DNA of 64,000 nt. Origin: Cyanosarcina radialis HA8281-LM2. GTDB lineage: Bacteria; Cyanobacteriota; Cyanobacteriia; Cyanobacteriales; CCAP-1448. How positions within the stretch are numbered: position 1 is the stretch's first letter; each line of letters opens with the position of its first letter. The notes beneath the pieces are model-generated. The model ran no database searches, was not told the origin of the DNA, and was given only the letters and a program-made list of their open reading frames with translations. Shown in pieces: positions 26,474-34,966 of the stretch. Location: assembly GCA_019359615.1 (NCBI GenBank), contig JAHHHA010000014.1, positions 82,152 through 146,151 on the forward strand, in the 5' to 3' direction. Position numbers and translations under genes: made by a program.

Positions 26474-26755
26474 CTACGCCGCCTGTGAAGTATCTTTTAC
26501 AGCTAAACCCAGTCCCAACTCGTTCAGCATCTTTACCAACTCATGCCACTGTAGGGCCAACTCACCCGATTCATTTACGCGATTGCCAAACCCAAAATCA
26601 ACGGTTTTTCCCTTTGCCCTAGCCACATTTTGCAGTGCCAACAGCAAGAACTCCGGATCTTCCTCTTCCAAAGCTCCATTCAAATACGCGATTGCCCGTT
26701 GCGAATCTTGCAAATACAATATCAACTCATCATCATAGGCTCTACTTTTAGGCAT
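26474..26755 (-). CDS. Antidote protein of a RelE/HigB-type toxin-antitoxin pair
   Basis: A 93-residue protein with the layout of addiction-module antidote proteins: DDELILYLQDSQRAIAYLNGALEEEDPEFLLLALQNVARAKG, the first half of a helix-turn-helix fold, with a short C-terminal part (LVKMLNELGLGLAVK) like the end of an XRE domain. It overlaps the toxin stop by 8 bases, so translation is probably coupled. It should neutralise the toxin and repress the operon. Confidence 0.82.
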   Translation of the reverse strand: MPKSRAYDDELILYLQDSQRAIAYLNGALEEEDPEFLLLALQNVARAKGKTVDFGFGNRVNESGELALQWHELVKMLNELGLGLAVKDTSQAA

Positions 26756-27086
26756 TATCTCGGCTCCTATAATCTATCCAAAAAACCAACGCTTTCTCAA
26801 TATCTCGCCCTTGCGTACTCTTATCCCCACCCCACAGAATTACAATCCGCTCATTGCTAACGCGCCCAAAATACACCCGGTAGCCTGCTCCTGTATCGAT
26901 CCTCAACTCAAACATTCCATCAGCAATAAACTTATAGTCTCCTAAATTTCCTTGCTTGACTCGATCCAATCTCAGCAAAATCCTAGCAGATGCCTGAATA
27001 TCTTTTAATTGTGTCACCCATTCAGAAAATGGAACTTTACCATCTTCTGTTTCGTAGATCTCAACCTCAATTGGACTTACATCCAC
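26748..27086 (-). CDS. RelE/ParE superfamily toxin (addiction module killer type)
   Basis: A 112-residue toxin with the family core VPFSEWVTQLKDIQASARILLRLDRV followed by GNLGDYKFIADGMFELRIDTGAGYRVYFGR and the terminal VILWGGDKSTQGRDIEKAL. These features define the HigB-like killer subfamily, usually placed before its antidote as seen here. It should act as a ribosome-dependent or free mRNA endonuclease. Confidence 0.88.
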   Translation of the reverse strand: MDVSPIEVEIYETEDGKVPFSEWVTQLKDIQASARILLRLDRVKQGNLGDYKFIADGMFELRIDTGAGYRVYFGRVSNERIVILWGGDKSTQGRDIEKALVFWIDYRSRDNA

Positions 27087-27254
27087 AATCCAGTCTCCAA
27101 GCTCTAGTTATTTTTAGCAATCTCGCTCTACGAATTGTCTAACTTAATGTTAGAGCAAAGACGATCTTTGTCTAATGCAACCTATCCTAATACTAAGATC
27201 GAGGCTCTATGTAGTTTAAGGTTATTGTGTGTTAATTGAGGAAAAGATATAGCC

Positions 27255-27530
27255 ATGAATACTAGAGCAGAAGCCGTTAAATATTTACAGAGTTTCGGTT
27301 TTTATGCAATAGAGAGAACATGGGTAATGGGAGACACTATATTTGTCGCAGCAGAACCAATCGAGATGCCAGGTATCTCCTTGTCATTTCGCAAAGCTGT
27401 TTATATCTACCCTCGGAATGGATTATGGTCTGTCGATGATATCAAAGGGCCTCGGCCATCCGATCCCCGCTGCGTACCGTTGCAAGAAGCTTGCGATATC
27501 GCTATGGAAACTTTACAAAACCTAATCTAA
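27255..27530 (+). CDS. Small conserved-looking hypothetical protein
   Basis: A 91-residue protein (AVKYLQSFGFYAIERTWVMGDTIFVAAEPIEM... FRKAVYIYPRNGLWSVDDIKG) with predicted alternating strands and a final helix, no membrane segment and no cysteine motif. I do not recognise it. Its stop overlaps the end of the convergent Uma2 gene by nine bases, leaving no room for a terminator. Confidence 0.55.
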   Translation: MNTRAEAVKYLQSFGFYAIERTWVMGDTIFVAAEPIEMPGISLSFRKAVYIYPRNGLWSVDDIKGPRPSDPRCVPLQEACDIAMETLQNLI

Positions 27531-28331
27531 GTCTGGTTCAACACCGAGCGATCGCAATTGAGCGATTAAACGTTCTGTTTTTTGCCTTTCTTGTTCGGCC
27601 CGTTGAGCCTCTTGGTCGGCTCGCTGCCTTTCCTGTTCGGCTCGTTGCCTTTCCTGTTCGGTATGGTAAGCTTCCCTTTCCGTAGGAGTTGGTATCCAAT
27701 TGCCTCTGGCATCGCACCAGCGCAACCAAGGCTGGTCGATCTCTTGATAGCTTCCTTGCCAAACACCCAAACCTAATCCTAGTTCGGGAATCTCAAAGCG
27801 CGAGTTTGTTAAAGGAATAGCATCATAGCGGCTACCGCTCAACTTAAAAGCTCTAAGTTCGTAAGTATAGCGATCGAACAGGACATAATACGGAATCCGC
27901 AAAATCTGCTCGTATACTTGCCATTTGGTTGGAGGTTGTTCGATCTCTCGCAGAGTTTGCCCCAAGTCTTCCTTTTCAGTGCCAGGAGAAAGCAACTCCA
28001 CGACGATAAAAGGGTGTACCCCCTCTTGCCAAGTAACGTAACTGAAGCGTAAATCGCGTTCCTCGTAGAGGCGAGAAACACCTAAGACGGCAAACCAATC
28101 AGGTCGCTTATACCAAAGAGTATGGCGCGGATCGTAGTAAAGATTGAGATCGCTAGCGGTAAAAATGCGATCGCTAGAGTAATTGAGCGGGTAAAAAGTT
28201 TCGTCTAACAGACGAGGTTGCAACAAATGAAAATAATCGGGCAAGCCAGGTTCCTCTGCATCTTCACTAGGAAGATCGTACATGGTGGGCAACACTTCTT
28301 TGGGAGAACGAGGCGGATTAGTTTGGTACAT
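27522..28331 (-). CDS. Uma2 family putative restriction-fold protein
   Basis: A 269-residue DUF820/Uma2 protein with a PD-(D/E)XK nuclease fold: PDWFAVLGV, the ELLSPGTEKEDLG box with the catalytic glutamate, and FDRYTYELRAFKL. Such genes are greatly expanded in cyanobacteria, with unknown roles. The last 60 residues are a Gln/Glu/Arg coiled coil made of tandem EQERQRAEQERQRADQEAQR units, encoded by near-identical DNA repeats. Confidence 0.88.
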   Translation of the reverse strand: MYQTNPPRSPKEVLPTMYDLPSEDAEEPGLPDYFHLLQPRLLDETFYPLNYSSDRIFTASDLNLYYDPRHTLWYKRPDWFAVLGVSRLYEERDLRFSYVTWQEGVHPFIVVELLSPGTEKEDLGQTLREIEQPPTKWQVYEQILRIPYYVLFDRYTYELRAFKLSGSRYDAIPLTNSRFEIPELGLGLGVWQGSYQEIDQPWLRWCDARGNWIPTPTEREAYHTEQERQRAEQERQRADQEAQRAEQERQKTERLIAQLRSLGVEPDLD

Positions 28332-28438
28332 GAGCAGAATTTAGCAGCTATTATCGTGGTTACACGTGACTTTTAGCACCAGGATCGATCGCTCTATTTA
28401 ATTTTAGCTATTGAGATAGTTCCGATTTGCCAAGAGAT

Positions 28439-30199
28439 TTATTTAGTCGCCAACAACCATTGGGTAATTCCATCTGCTAGCGCCGTCGCTAATTTTTGCT
28501 GTTCGACAGGGTTGGAGACTTTTTCGGCATATTCTTTGGGATTGCTCATAAAACCCAATTCTAGTAATAGCGATGGGGCAATTGTCGGCCGGGCCAGCGC
28601 CAGATTGTCCCAAAACACCCCGTAAGAAGCTCGATCGCCATATTGCACCACATAATTATGCAAATAAACCCCAAGGCTGTGGGCTTGAGCGTGATACCAA
28701 AACGAACCGAATCCGGCAGTATTGGCGGTATCGCCTCCCTCTGGCAGGGCATTGTGATGGATCGAAAGCGCGATCGCGGGTTGCACCTGGTTGATAAACG
28801 TTACCCGATCTGGGAGCGAGACGGCTTTATCGGTTTCCCGCGTTAAGTAAACTGTTGCCCCCCTAGCAATTAGTTCGTCAGCGAGCAGCTTCGACATAAT
28901 CAGGTTCATCTCTTTTTCCGTACCGCCTGTCGAACTGACTGCCCCCGAATCGGTACCTCCATGTCCTGGATCGAGGACGATTTTAATCCCCTCCAAAGGC
29001 ATCACCGAGCGAGGATTGCGGGCGGGTGGATGTCGCAGAGTTAACACCAACGTCGTTCCCCGATATTCCAACTTATAACCCCATTGCTGCTGGGTTTTGA
29101 GATTAAAGGTGTATTCCACGATTCCTGGGGCCGTTTGCTGCCAGTCGAGGCGAGAAACCAGTGGATCGTCGTTAAAGCGAATGATGTCTGTTTGGGCGGT
29201 AGTGTTGTAGAGAGTGAGTTTCAAAGTGCGATCGCTCTGCTGCACCAGCATCGGTACTTGAATTTGCAGCGGAAATGACACCTCCGTCGCCCCAGCTACT
29301 TTCTTAGACCGAATGCTGCGAATCAAAGTTTTCGGCGGGATCGCACTAGGGAGAATCCGCACCTCTTTACTATTAATCCAACCGCCGTAATCTAACCGCA
29401 CCCATTCCCCTTCGCGTCCGGTAACTGAAGCAATAGTTCCTTTAGGCAAAGGAGTCAGCCGCGAATAATCGGTACTCGGCCCGGTTCTGGCAATGCCCCC
29501 ATCAACTATTACCTCGGCAATTTCTAACTTAGCTGGAGAGAGAATTTGTACCTTTCCCGGGCCTGCTTGAGTCACTGTTTGCCGATCTTTACTCAGTTCA
29601 AATAGGGGAATTCCCAAATCTGCTGCTACTTCAGCCGCCGCACAACCCAAGTAGTGCCCCGCCCCAGATATCTGTTGCGGTTGATTTGAAAGTTGCGTCA
29701 ACACGATCTTGTTGTCTGGCAGATTGACGACTTTCGGTTGATAGGTAAGGGGAATAGCTTGACCGCCAATATTCACTGTCACCTTTGCATTCGTAGGAGC
29801 GATCGCCCCAAAACACAACAGTTCTCCTGGCAACCTAGCGACATCAACTTTAGGAGTCAGAGAATCTTTGGTAAATCCCAATCCTTGCTGTCGTTCTGCT
29901 TGGGCGACAGTTCGCGTCACTTTAATTTTGAATTCCTGGTTTTGGTGTCGAACCGTAAACACGTTTGCGCCCTTTTTCAACGGCAAACTCGGCGCAAAAC
30001 TTCCCGACTGACTCAGCTTAATCGGCTTGCCGTTCACCGATACCTTTTCTCCTAACGGCGCGGTGCCAATAATAGAGATGCGATCGTCTGTAGTTTCGTG
30101 ATTAGTTGGTGGATATGAAATATTAAAAGTTCCTTCTGATGCCTCCACTGGCAAAGCAATTGTTAATCCTAAAAAAGTTAATTTGAAAATGTTTTTCAT
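28439..30199 (-). CDS. N-acetylmuramoyl-L-alanine amidase
   Basis: It cuts the bond between MurNAc and the stem peptide of peptidoglycan, needed for daughter-cell separation or cell-cell connections. The 586 residues comprise a short signal peptide, Ig-like and beta-rich segments, an SH3-like domain (GIARTGPSTDYSRLTPLPKGTIASVTGREGEWV), an AMIN-like region and a C-terminal Amidase_3 domain. Zinc ligands are visible in VLDPGHGGTDSGA, the glutamate of GTEKEMNL, and ALSIHHNAL; the catalytic glutamate is in LLLELGFMSN. The gene is alone on its strand. Lysostaphin- or LytC-type enzymes are ruled out by these motifs. Confidence 0.92.
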   Translation of the reverse strand: MKNIFKLTFLGLTIALPVEASEGTFNISYPPTNHETTDDRISIIGTAPLGEKVSVNGKPIKLSQSGSFAPSLPLKKGANVFTVRHQNQEFKIKVTRTVAQAERQQGLGFTKDSLTPKVDVARLPGELLCFGAIAPTNAKVTVNIGGQAIPLTYQPKVVNLPDNKIVLTQLSNQPQQISGAGHYLGCAAAEVAADLGIPLFELSKDRQTVTQAGPGKVQILSPAKLEIAEVIVDGGIARTGPSTDYSRLTPLPKGTIASVTGREGEWVRLDYGGWINSKEVRILPSAIPPKTLIRSIRSKKVAGATEVSFPLQIQVPMLVQQSDRTLKLTLYNTTAQTDIIRFNDDPLVSRLDWQQTAPGIVEYTFNLKTQQQWGYKLEYRGTTLVLTLRHPPARNPRSVMPLEGIKIVLDPGHGGTDSGAVSSTGGTEKEMNLIMSKLLADELIARGATVYLTRETDKAVSLPDRVTFINQVQPAIALSIHHNALPEGGDTANTAGFGSFWYHAQAHSLGVYLHNYVVQYGDRASYGVFWDNLALARPTIAPSLLLELGFMSNPKEYAEKVSNPVEQQKLATALADGITQWLLATK

Positions 30200-30220
30200 A
30201 TTTATTGAGAAGTTCAGGAG

Positions 30221-30262
30221 CTTTAGAAGTGTTAAGTGTTGAGTGTTGAGTGTGGAGTTAAA
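30221..30262. repeat. AGTGTTAAGTGTTGAGTG short tandem repeat
   Basis: This member of the GTTAAGTGTTGAGTG family lies just upstream of the amidase start, followed by CTCGCCCTCTCACTCTCTCG pyrimidine-rich runs up to the PPOX-fold gene. It has no coding content. Confidence 0.6.
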
Positions 30263-30328
30263 AGAGAGTTTTGAGTTAATAATTCCTTTGCTCTCGCCCT
30301 CTCACTCTCTCGCCCTCCCTCTTCCCTC

Positions 30329-30874
30329 TCAATCTGGAAAAATCTTTGTCGGTAGTCCATCAATACTTGTTTGATTCTTCTGTTGCCAATATTCAATTAA
30401 ACCAGATTTACCTTTATTAACTGCCCAGGTTATCAAACCTTTTCTTTCTTCTTGAAATTCATAAATAGGGACTCCAAAACCGCAAGAAGTTTGTACAGAA
30501 TCGATATCGATCGCGATTATTTGTCTTTCTCCTGGGAGATCGGGGAAAAAAGCATGAAATTTATCCCATTCTTGGTGTCTGGGAAGGACGACCCGACCTT
30601 GCCCGTAAAGCCGAAGAATCAAAGGCTGCTCCGAAAAGCTGCAAAACATCAAGGTTATTCTACCATTTTCATTTAAATGTGCTGCTGTTTCGTTACCGCT
30701 GCCAGTTAAATCGAGATAAGCCACCGTTCGAGAATCGAGACAGCGGAAAGTATCCATCCCTTTAGGCGAGAGATTTACCCGCCCCGATCGAGGAGCAGTA
30801 GCAGTAAAAAAGAGCTTTTGCTCGGTAATAAACTGTTGCAGAGACTCATCCAACTGAGAATAAAACTTAGCCAT
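30329..30874 (-). CDS. Pyridoxamine 5'-phosphate oxidase-fold protein
   Basis: A 181-residue split-barrel flavin-binding protein (FFTATAPRSGRVNLSPKGMDTFRCLDSRTVAYLDLTGSGNETAAHL) of the putative flavin-nucleotide-binding type. It probably uses FMN or a related cofactor in a redox reaction of unknown substrate. The ATG at 30872-30874 (MAKFYSQLD) is chosen because the sequence upstream is a CCTTTGCGTAACCC-type repeat, which would otherwise be read as an artificial N-terminal extension. Confidence 0.85.
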   Translation of the reverse strand: MAKFYSQLDESLQQFITEQKLFFTATAPRSGRVNLSPKGMDTFRCLDSRTVAYLDLTGSGNETAAHLNENGRITLMFCSFSEQPLILRLYGQGRVVLPRHQEWDKFHAFFPDLPGERQIIAIDIDSVQTSCGFGVPIYEFQEERKGLITWAVNKGKSGLIEYWQQKNQTSIDGLPTKIFPD

Positions 30875-30990
30875 CTTCCCTCTGCGAACCTTTGCGTAAC
30901 CCTTTGCGCACCTCTGCGTTAAAAAATCCAACTTTTTCTAGCTTAGAGATATCAAAAACCATATAATTGCTCAAAAATAACTAAAAACGT

Positions 30991-32772
30991 ATGTCCTACT
31001 ATTTAAAGTTTGCCAGCATTGGTAGTTTTTTTTTAGTTTCTCATATCTTGCTAGCCGCCTCGATCGCTCCCAGCCATGCTAGCGTTTCTCCTCACTTGAC
31101 AGCAGACGATCGCCTAGAAGCCAGGCCAAAGCTGAGCCAAAATCAGCCAGATCCCAACCAGGAGCGCTTTCCGCAACCCCTCCCTACTCCTGCGCCCTTA
31201 CCGCCAGAGACGCAGCCCCCTGTATTGCCAACCCCAACTCCAGAACCATCGCCTCCACCATCTGAAACGGGCAGCATTCAGGTAGAAAAAATCGAAGTCA
31301 AGGGCAGTACCGTCTTTACCCCAGAAGATTTCCGGCCGATTACCCAAAAGGTAGAAGGACGCACCGTTACCCTAGAAGAACTGACAGAAGTTGCCAACCA
31401 AATTACTCAACTGTATCTCGATCGCGGCTTCCTGACATCGAGGGCAATCGTCACCCCGCAAGCGATCGCTAACGGCATCGTCGAAATTAATATTATCGAA
31501 GGTAGTATCGAGCAGATTGAAATTCAAGGTACTAATAGGTTAAACCCCGGTTACGTGCGATCGCGGATACAGTTAGCTACGGGTACGCCATTGAACGTGG
31601 GCAAGCTAGAAGAACAATTGCGCTTGTTGCGTGCCGATCCTCTACTGGCTAACGTCGAAGCCAGCTTGCGTTCTGGCAGCGAAGTCGGCAAAAGTATTTT
31701 GATCGTGCGGGTTACTGAGTCTAAAAGCATTAACATCAACCTCAGTTTCGATAACTATTCTCCTCCTAGCGTTGGCAGCGAAAGATTTGGAATTGCCATC
31801 GGCTTTCTCAACCTCAGCGGGATCGGCGATCGACTCGATGGCGAGTATTATTTCACTACTAGTGGTGGGGCTGACGTTTTCGACTTTAGCTATCAAGTTC
31901 CCCTCAATCCGATGAACGGCACGCTGAAATTAAGGGCGGCTCCCAACTCCAATCGGATTACCCAGCAGCCCTTCGACGTTTTAGATATTAAGGGCCAGTC
32001 AGACCTGTATGAAATTAGCTACCGACAACCTTTAGTCAGAACCTTGCGAGAAGAGTTTGCCTTGTCTTTAGGGTTTACTCACCAGCAAGGGCAGACCTTT
32101 ACTTTTGCCAATATTCCTACCGCCTTGAGTATCGGGCCAGATGAAAATGGCATCAGCCGCACTAGCGTTTTTAGATTGGGGCAAGACTACATCAAGCGCG
32201 ACCCCAAAGGGGCTTGGGCGTTTCGATCGCTCTTTAGCCTAGGTACGGGCTTGTTCGACGCTACCAGCAACCCCGATCCGATTCCCGACGGTCGTTTCTT
32301 TAGTTGGCTGGGACAAGCCCAGCGGGTGCAAGTTTTAAGCGACGATCATCTGCTAATCGTCCAAGGCGAAATCCAATTGACTCCCGATACCCTATTGCCT
32401 TCCGAGCAGTTTGTAGTGGGTGGCGGGCAGTCGGTGCGCGGCTATCGGCAAAACGTGCGGGCTGGCGATAACGGCTTTAGATTTTCGATCGAAGATCGTA
32501 TCACTCTAAGCAGAGACGCATCTGGGGCATCGATCTTGATTTTGTCGCCCTTTGCCGATCTCGGTTATGTCTGGAACAACTCCGATAATCCCAACATCTT
32601 ACAAAGACAAAAATTTTTAGCTGGTCTGGGTTTGGGGTTGCTGTGGGAACCGATACCCAATCTCAACTTGCGATTGGATTACGGTTTGCCTTTAGTTAAC
32701 CTGGACGATCGCGGCGATAATATTCAAGATGACGGTCTTTATTTCAGCGTCAATTACAACCTGAAATTTTAG
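30991..32772 (+). CDS. Two-partner secretion outer-membrane transporter (TpsB, ShlB/FhaC type)
   Basis: A 593-residue outer-membrane protein of the Omp85 superfamily. It has a signal peptide, a Pro-rich linker (PLPTPAPLPPETQPP), a POTRA_2-type region (IEVKGSTVFTPEDFRPITQ), a second POTRA (IQGTNRLNPGYVRSRI) and a C-terminal beta barrel with the family hallmark SVRGYRQN and a terminal phenylalanine (VNYNLKF). Such proteins export a cognate haemagglutinin-like TpsA exoprotein. No TpsA gene is adjacent, so the partner must lie elsewhere. Chloroplast Toc75-like roles are less likely, given the ShlB signature. Confidence 0.9.
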   Translation: MSYYLKFASIGSFFLVSHILLAASIAPSHASVSPHLTADDRLEARPKLSQNQPDPNQERFPQPLPTPAPLPPETQPPVLPTPTPEPSPPPSETGSIQVEKIEVKGSTVFTPEDFRPITQKVEGRTVTLEELTEVANQITQLYLDRGFLTSRAIVTPQAIANGIVEINIIEGSIEQIEIQGTNRLNPGYVRSRIQLATGTPLNVGKLEEQLRLLRADPLLANVEASLRSGSEVGKSILIVRVTESKSININLSFDNYSPPSVGSERFGIAIGFLNLSGIGDRLDGEYYFTTSGGADVFDFSYQVPLNPMNGTLKLRAAPNSNRITQQPFDVLDIKGQSDLYEISYRQPLVRTLREEFALSLGFTHQQGQTFTFANIPTALSIGPDENGISRTSVFRLGQDYIKRDPKGAWAFRSLFSLGTGLFDATSNPDPIPDGRFFSWLGQAQRVQVLSDDHLLIVQGEIQLTPDTLLPSEQFVVGGGQSVRGYRQNVRAGDNGFRFSIEDRITLSRDASGASILILSPFADLGYVWNNSDNPNILQRQKFLAGLGLGLLWEPIPNLNLRLDYGLPLVNLDDRGDNIQDDGLYFSVNYNLKF

Positions 32773-32997
32773 AGATCGTTCGATCGCGCTGGTTTTGGCT
32801 GGGGTGCGAGCGCCGTCAAAGCCGATCGCCGCCGCTGAAGTTGAATGATAAGTAATCTTTACAATTACCAGAATTCATCAACATTTTCATAACTTTTTTT
32901 AATCAAAAAATTGCTTGAAATCCCATAGCTACTTATAGTTGAAGGTGCTAATGTAAAGAAACGTATAAATTAATGCCTCTCTGAGTAAAGATATATT

Positions 32998-33795
32998 ATG
33001 ACAGGCGCTCCGGCCTCGAATCTGCAAGCCTCACAACCATCTCGCTGCGCCACGCCTGTCTCGTCAGGGCAGCAAATAACCTTGTTCTGCGATTTTGACG
33101 GTCCGATAGTTGACGTATCAGATCGGTATTACAGCACTTATCAGTTAGGACTGGCCGACACTTTGGCATCTTATCAAGCCGAAGGGATTAACCTGCCAAT
33201 TCAAATTCTCAGCAAACAGCAATTCTGGCAGATGAAGCAAGATCGCGTCGCCGATCGAGAAATTGCCATGCGATCGGGTTTGCAAGGCGAGCAGATCGAT
33301 TTGTTTTTAGGCCAAGTGAGTCAGCACGTCAACCATCCCCTGCTATTACAAAAAGACAAAATTCAACCAGGAGTGAGTTGGGCGTTAGCTTTACTGCATT
33401 CTCAAGGAGTGAAGTTAGTATTGGTAACGTTGCGGACGCAAAAGCAAGCCAGACAGATATTAGTCGATTACGGTTTAGCCCGTTTGTTTAGCGGTTTTTA
33501 CGGCACTGAGGAAGAGTCTGCCGCTTATCAAAATCAACCAGAAGCCAAAGCCCAACTATTGGCCAAAGCCATAGCCGAACAAGCAAGCGATCGCAACTTA
33601 GATTTGGCTTGGATGGTAGGGGATACTGAAGCCGATGTCATAGCTGCCCAGGTGATGGGAATTAAATCGATCGCTGTTACCTGTGGCATTCGCAGTCGTT
33701 ACAGCTTGCATAAATTGCAACCGACTGTAATGGTGACAGACCTACTTTCTGCTGCCCATCATCTTTTAGGGATAACTCAGCTAGTTTGCGCTTAA
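32998..33795 (+). CDS. HAD superfamily hydrolase
   Basis: A 265-residue phosphatase-type HAD protein. Motif I is FCDFDGPIVD with the nucleophilic aspartate, motif II TLRTQ (threonine), and motif IV is GDTEADVIAAQ; a helical cap lies between. Substrate unknown. The Asp-rich first motif and GDTEAD suggest a phosphoglycolate phosphatase-like or nucleotidase activity, but this is inference. The AT-rich upstream region (TATAAATTAATGCC, AAAGATATATT) is likely its promoter. Confidence 0.85.
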   Translation: MTGAPASNLQASQPSRCATPVSSGQQITLFCDFDGPIVDVSDRYYSTYQLGLADTLASYQAEGINLPIQILSKQQFWQMKQDRVADREIAMRSGLQGEQIDLFLGQVSQHVNHPLLLQKDKIQPGVSWALALLHSQGVKLVLVTLRTQKQARQILVDYGLARLFSGFYGTEEESAAYQNQPEAKAQLLAKAIAEQASDRNLDLAWMVGDTEADVIAAQVMGIKSIAVTCGIRSRYSLHKLQPTVMVTDLLSAAHHLLGITQLVCA

Positions 33796-33847
33796 ATCGG
33801 CCGCTACGCGGAAGTTATATCAAATCCGGTTCTTAAAGACTTGAATT

Positions 33848-33944
33848 CAGCCCTCACCCCCAACCCCTCTCCAGTAAAAAGAAACTTCTGCTCCCCTCTC
33901 CTGGTAGGAGAGGGCAGGGAGAGGTGGGAGAGGGGAGCCAGAGC
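33848..33944. repeat. CCCTCTCC/GGAGAGGG palindromic spacer repeat
   Basis: Contains CCCTCACCCCCAACCCCTCT, CTCCCCTCTCCTGGTAGGAG and GGTGGGAGAGGGGAG. It can form a long hairpin. The same family occurs inside the WD40 ATPase gene at 8405-8572, where it is translated. Confidence 0.75.
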
Positions 33945-33982
33945 TTAGCTTAGCATTTGGGCGATAATATATCGGCTTTACA

Positions 33983-34071
33983 CAACAAAAACCCCTGATG
34001 AGAAACCAGGGGTAAAAAGCGATCGAGGATCGATATACTGCTCGATCGCGCAAGGAAGTCGGTCGATCGCA
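33983..34071 (-). ncRNA. Candidate small RNA with intrinsic terminator, copy 1
   Basis: An 89-base sequence that on the minus strand starts TGCGATCGACCGACTTCCTT and ends with the stem ACCCCTG/CAGGGGT (loop GTTTCTCAT) followed by TTTTTG. A copy of identical length and only three mismatches lies at 59093-59181 on the plus strand. It sits downstream of the 34157 gene on the same strand, so it may simply be that gene's terminator within a repeat, but conservation over the whole 89 bases favours a transcript of its own. Confidence 0.5.
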
Positions 34072-34156
34072 TTTAAGAAATATTCTGCATCGGTGGGAGC
34101 GATTTCGCCAAGCCAGAATCTTTGGTTGCTAGAGCGTCAAGTAGAGATCGCCAGCA

Positions 34157-34705
34157 TTAATCTTGGATCTGAGAAATCGCGTAGCGGGCCACAGCCATGC
34201 TCAAACGCACTCGTTCGACTTCTGATAATTCTTGCCAGTCGCCCGAACGAACTATGGTCGGACCATCGACTGCTTCACCTTCTTCTCGCATCGCGTAAGC
34301 TACGGGACGGGCTAATACTAATAGATCGTCTTGCGTCCAATTGGGCAATAGTTCCTGGACGCATTGAACTAATTGGTCTGCCACAGAGAGATTGGCATCC
34401 ACGATCGCTTGTGCCTTTTGAGCGATTGCTTCTAACCAAGCTGTCGGCACTCTAGCCGCAAAGCGTGCTGCCAAAGACTCTGGTAGTGAAGGAAAACAAG
34501 CATCTAGCTGATGAAAAAATCTCTCAGATCTAGATCTAAGTTCCTCATCCGACCAATCATCGAGTTGAAACTCAGATTCTAAGTCGGCGAAGTAAGCTTC
34601 TGCTTCTACTTCGGTTGGATTCCAAGGATAGCAATTGCTATTGTCTTCTTTGAGCAGTGCTTCTAGTAGTTCTGTTTGAAATGGGTTAATCGATTGCCTT
34701 GCCAT
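34157..34705 (-). CDS. Cyanobacterial hypothetical protein
   Basis: A 182-residue, strongly acidic, mostly helical soluble protein (QTELLEALLKEDNSNCYPWNP, DLESEFQLDDWSDEEL, FAARVPTAWLEAIAQKAQAI). I do not know the family. It is the last gene of a same-strand block with the CHAT-FHA protein, DUF29 and PP2C genes, separated from CHAT-FHA by a 254-base repeat-containing spacer, so co-transcription is uncertain. Confidence 0.6.
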   Translation of the reverse strand: MARQSINPFQTELLEALLKEDNSNCYPWNPTEVEAEAYFADLESEFQLDDWSDEELRSRSERFFHQLDACFPSLPESLAARFAARVPTAWLEAIAQKAQAIVDANLSVADQLVQCVQELLPNWTQDDLLVLARPVAYAMREEGEAVDGPTIVRSGDWQELSEVERVRLSMAVARYAISQIQD

Positions 34706-34824
34706 TGTCTGCCACTCCTATTTTTTCGATCGACTTGCCTTGCTTTTGTTATCTGTACCTACAGTTGAATTTCACTTCGTTCCGCAATCTTAAACATCAA
34801 ATTTCAATATTTCAGTATATTCAC

Positions 34825-34966
34825 TGAGAATTCAGAAGTTCAGAAGTTCGGAAGTTCAGAAGTTTAAGAAGTGTGGAGTGTTGAGTGTTGAGTTAATAAT
34901 GCTCGCCCTCTCGCCCTCTTCGCCTTTCTCGCCCTCTCTCCCCATCTCCCCATCTCCCCCTACTCG
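34825..34966. repeat. Mixed short tandem repeats
   Basis: AGTTCAGAAGTTCGGAAGTT units are followed by GTGTGGAGTGTTGAGTGTTG and by CTCGCCCTCTCG and CCCATCTCCCCATCTCCCC runs up to the end of the CHAT-FHA gene. All four motif types recur elsewhere in the window. Confidence 0.65.

Noticed and set aside
30875..30931. N-terminal extension MDFLTQRCAKGYAKVRRGK of the PPOX-fold protein
   Set aside because: It is encoded by a CCTTTGCG-type spacer repeat; the ATG at 30874 starts the conserved domain.
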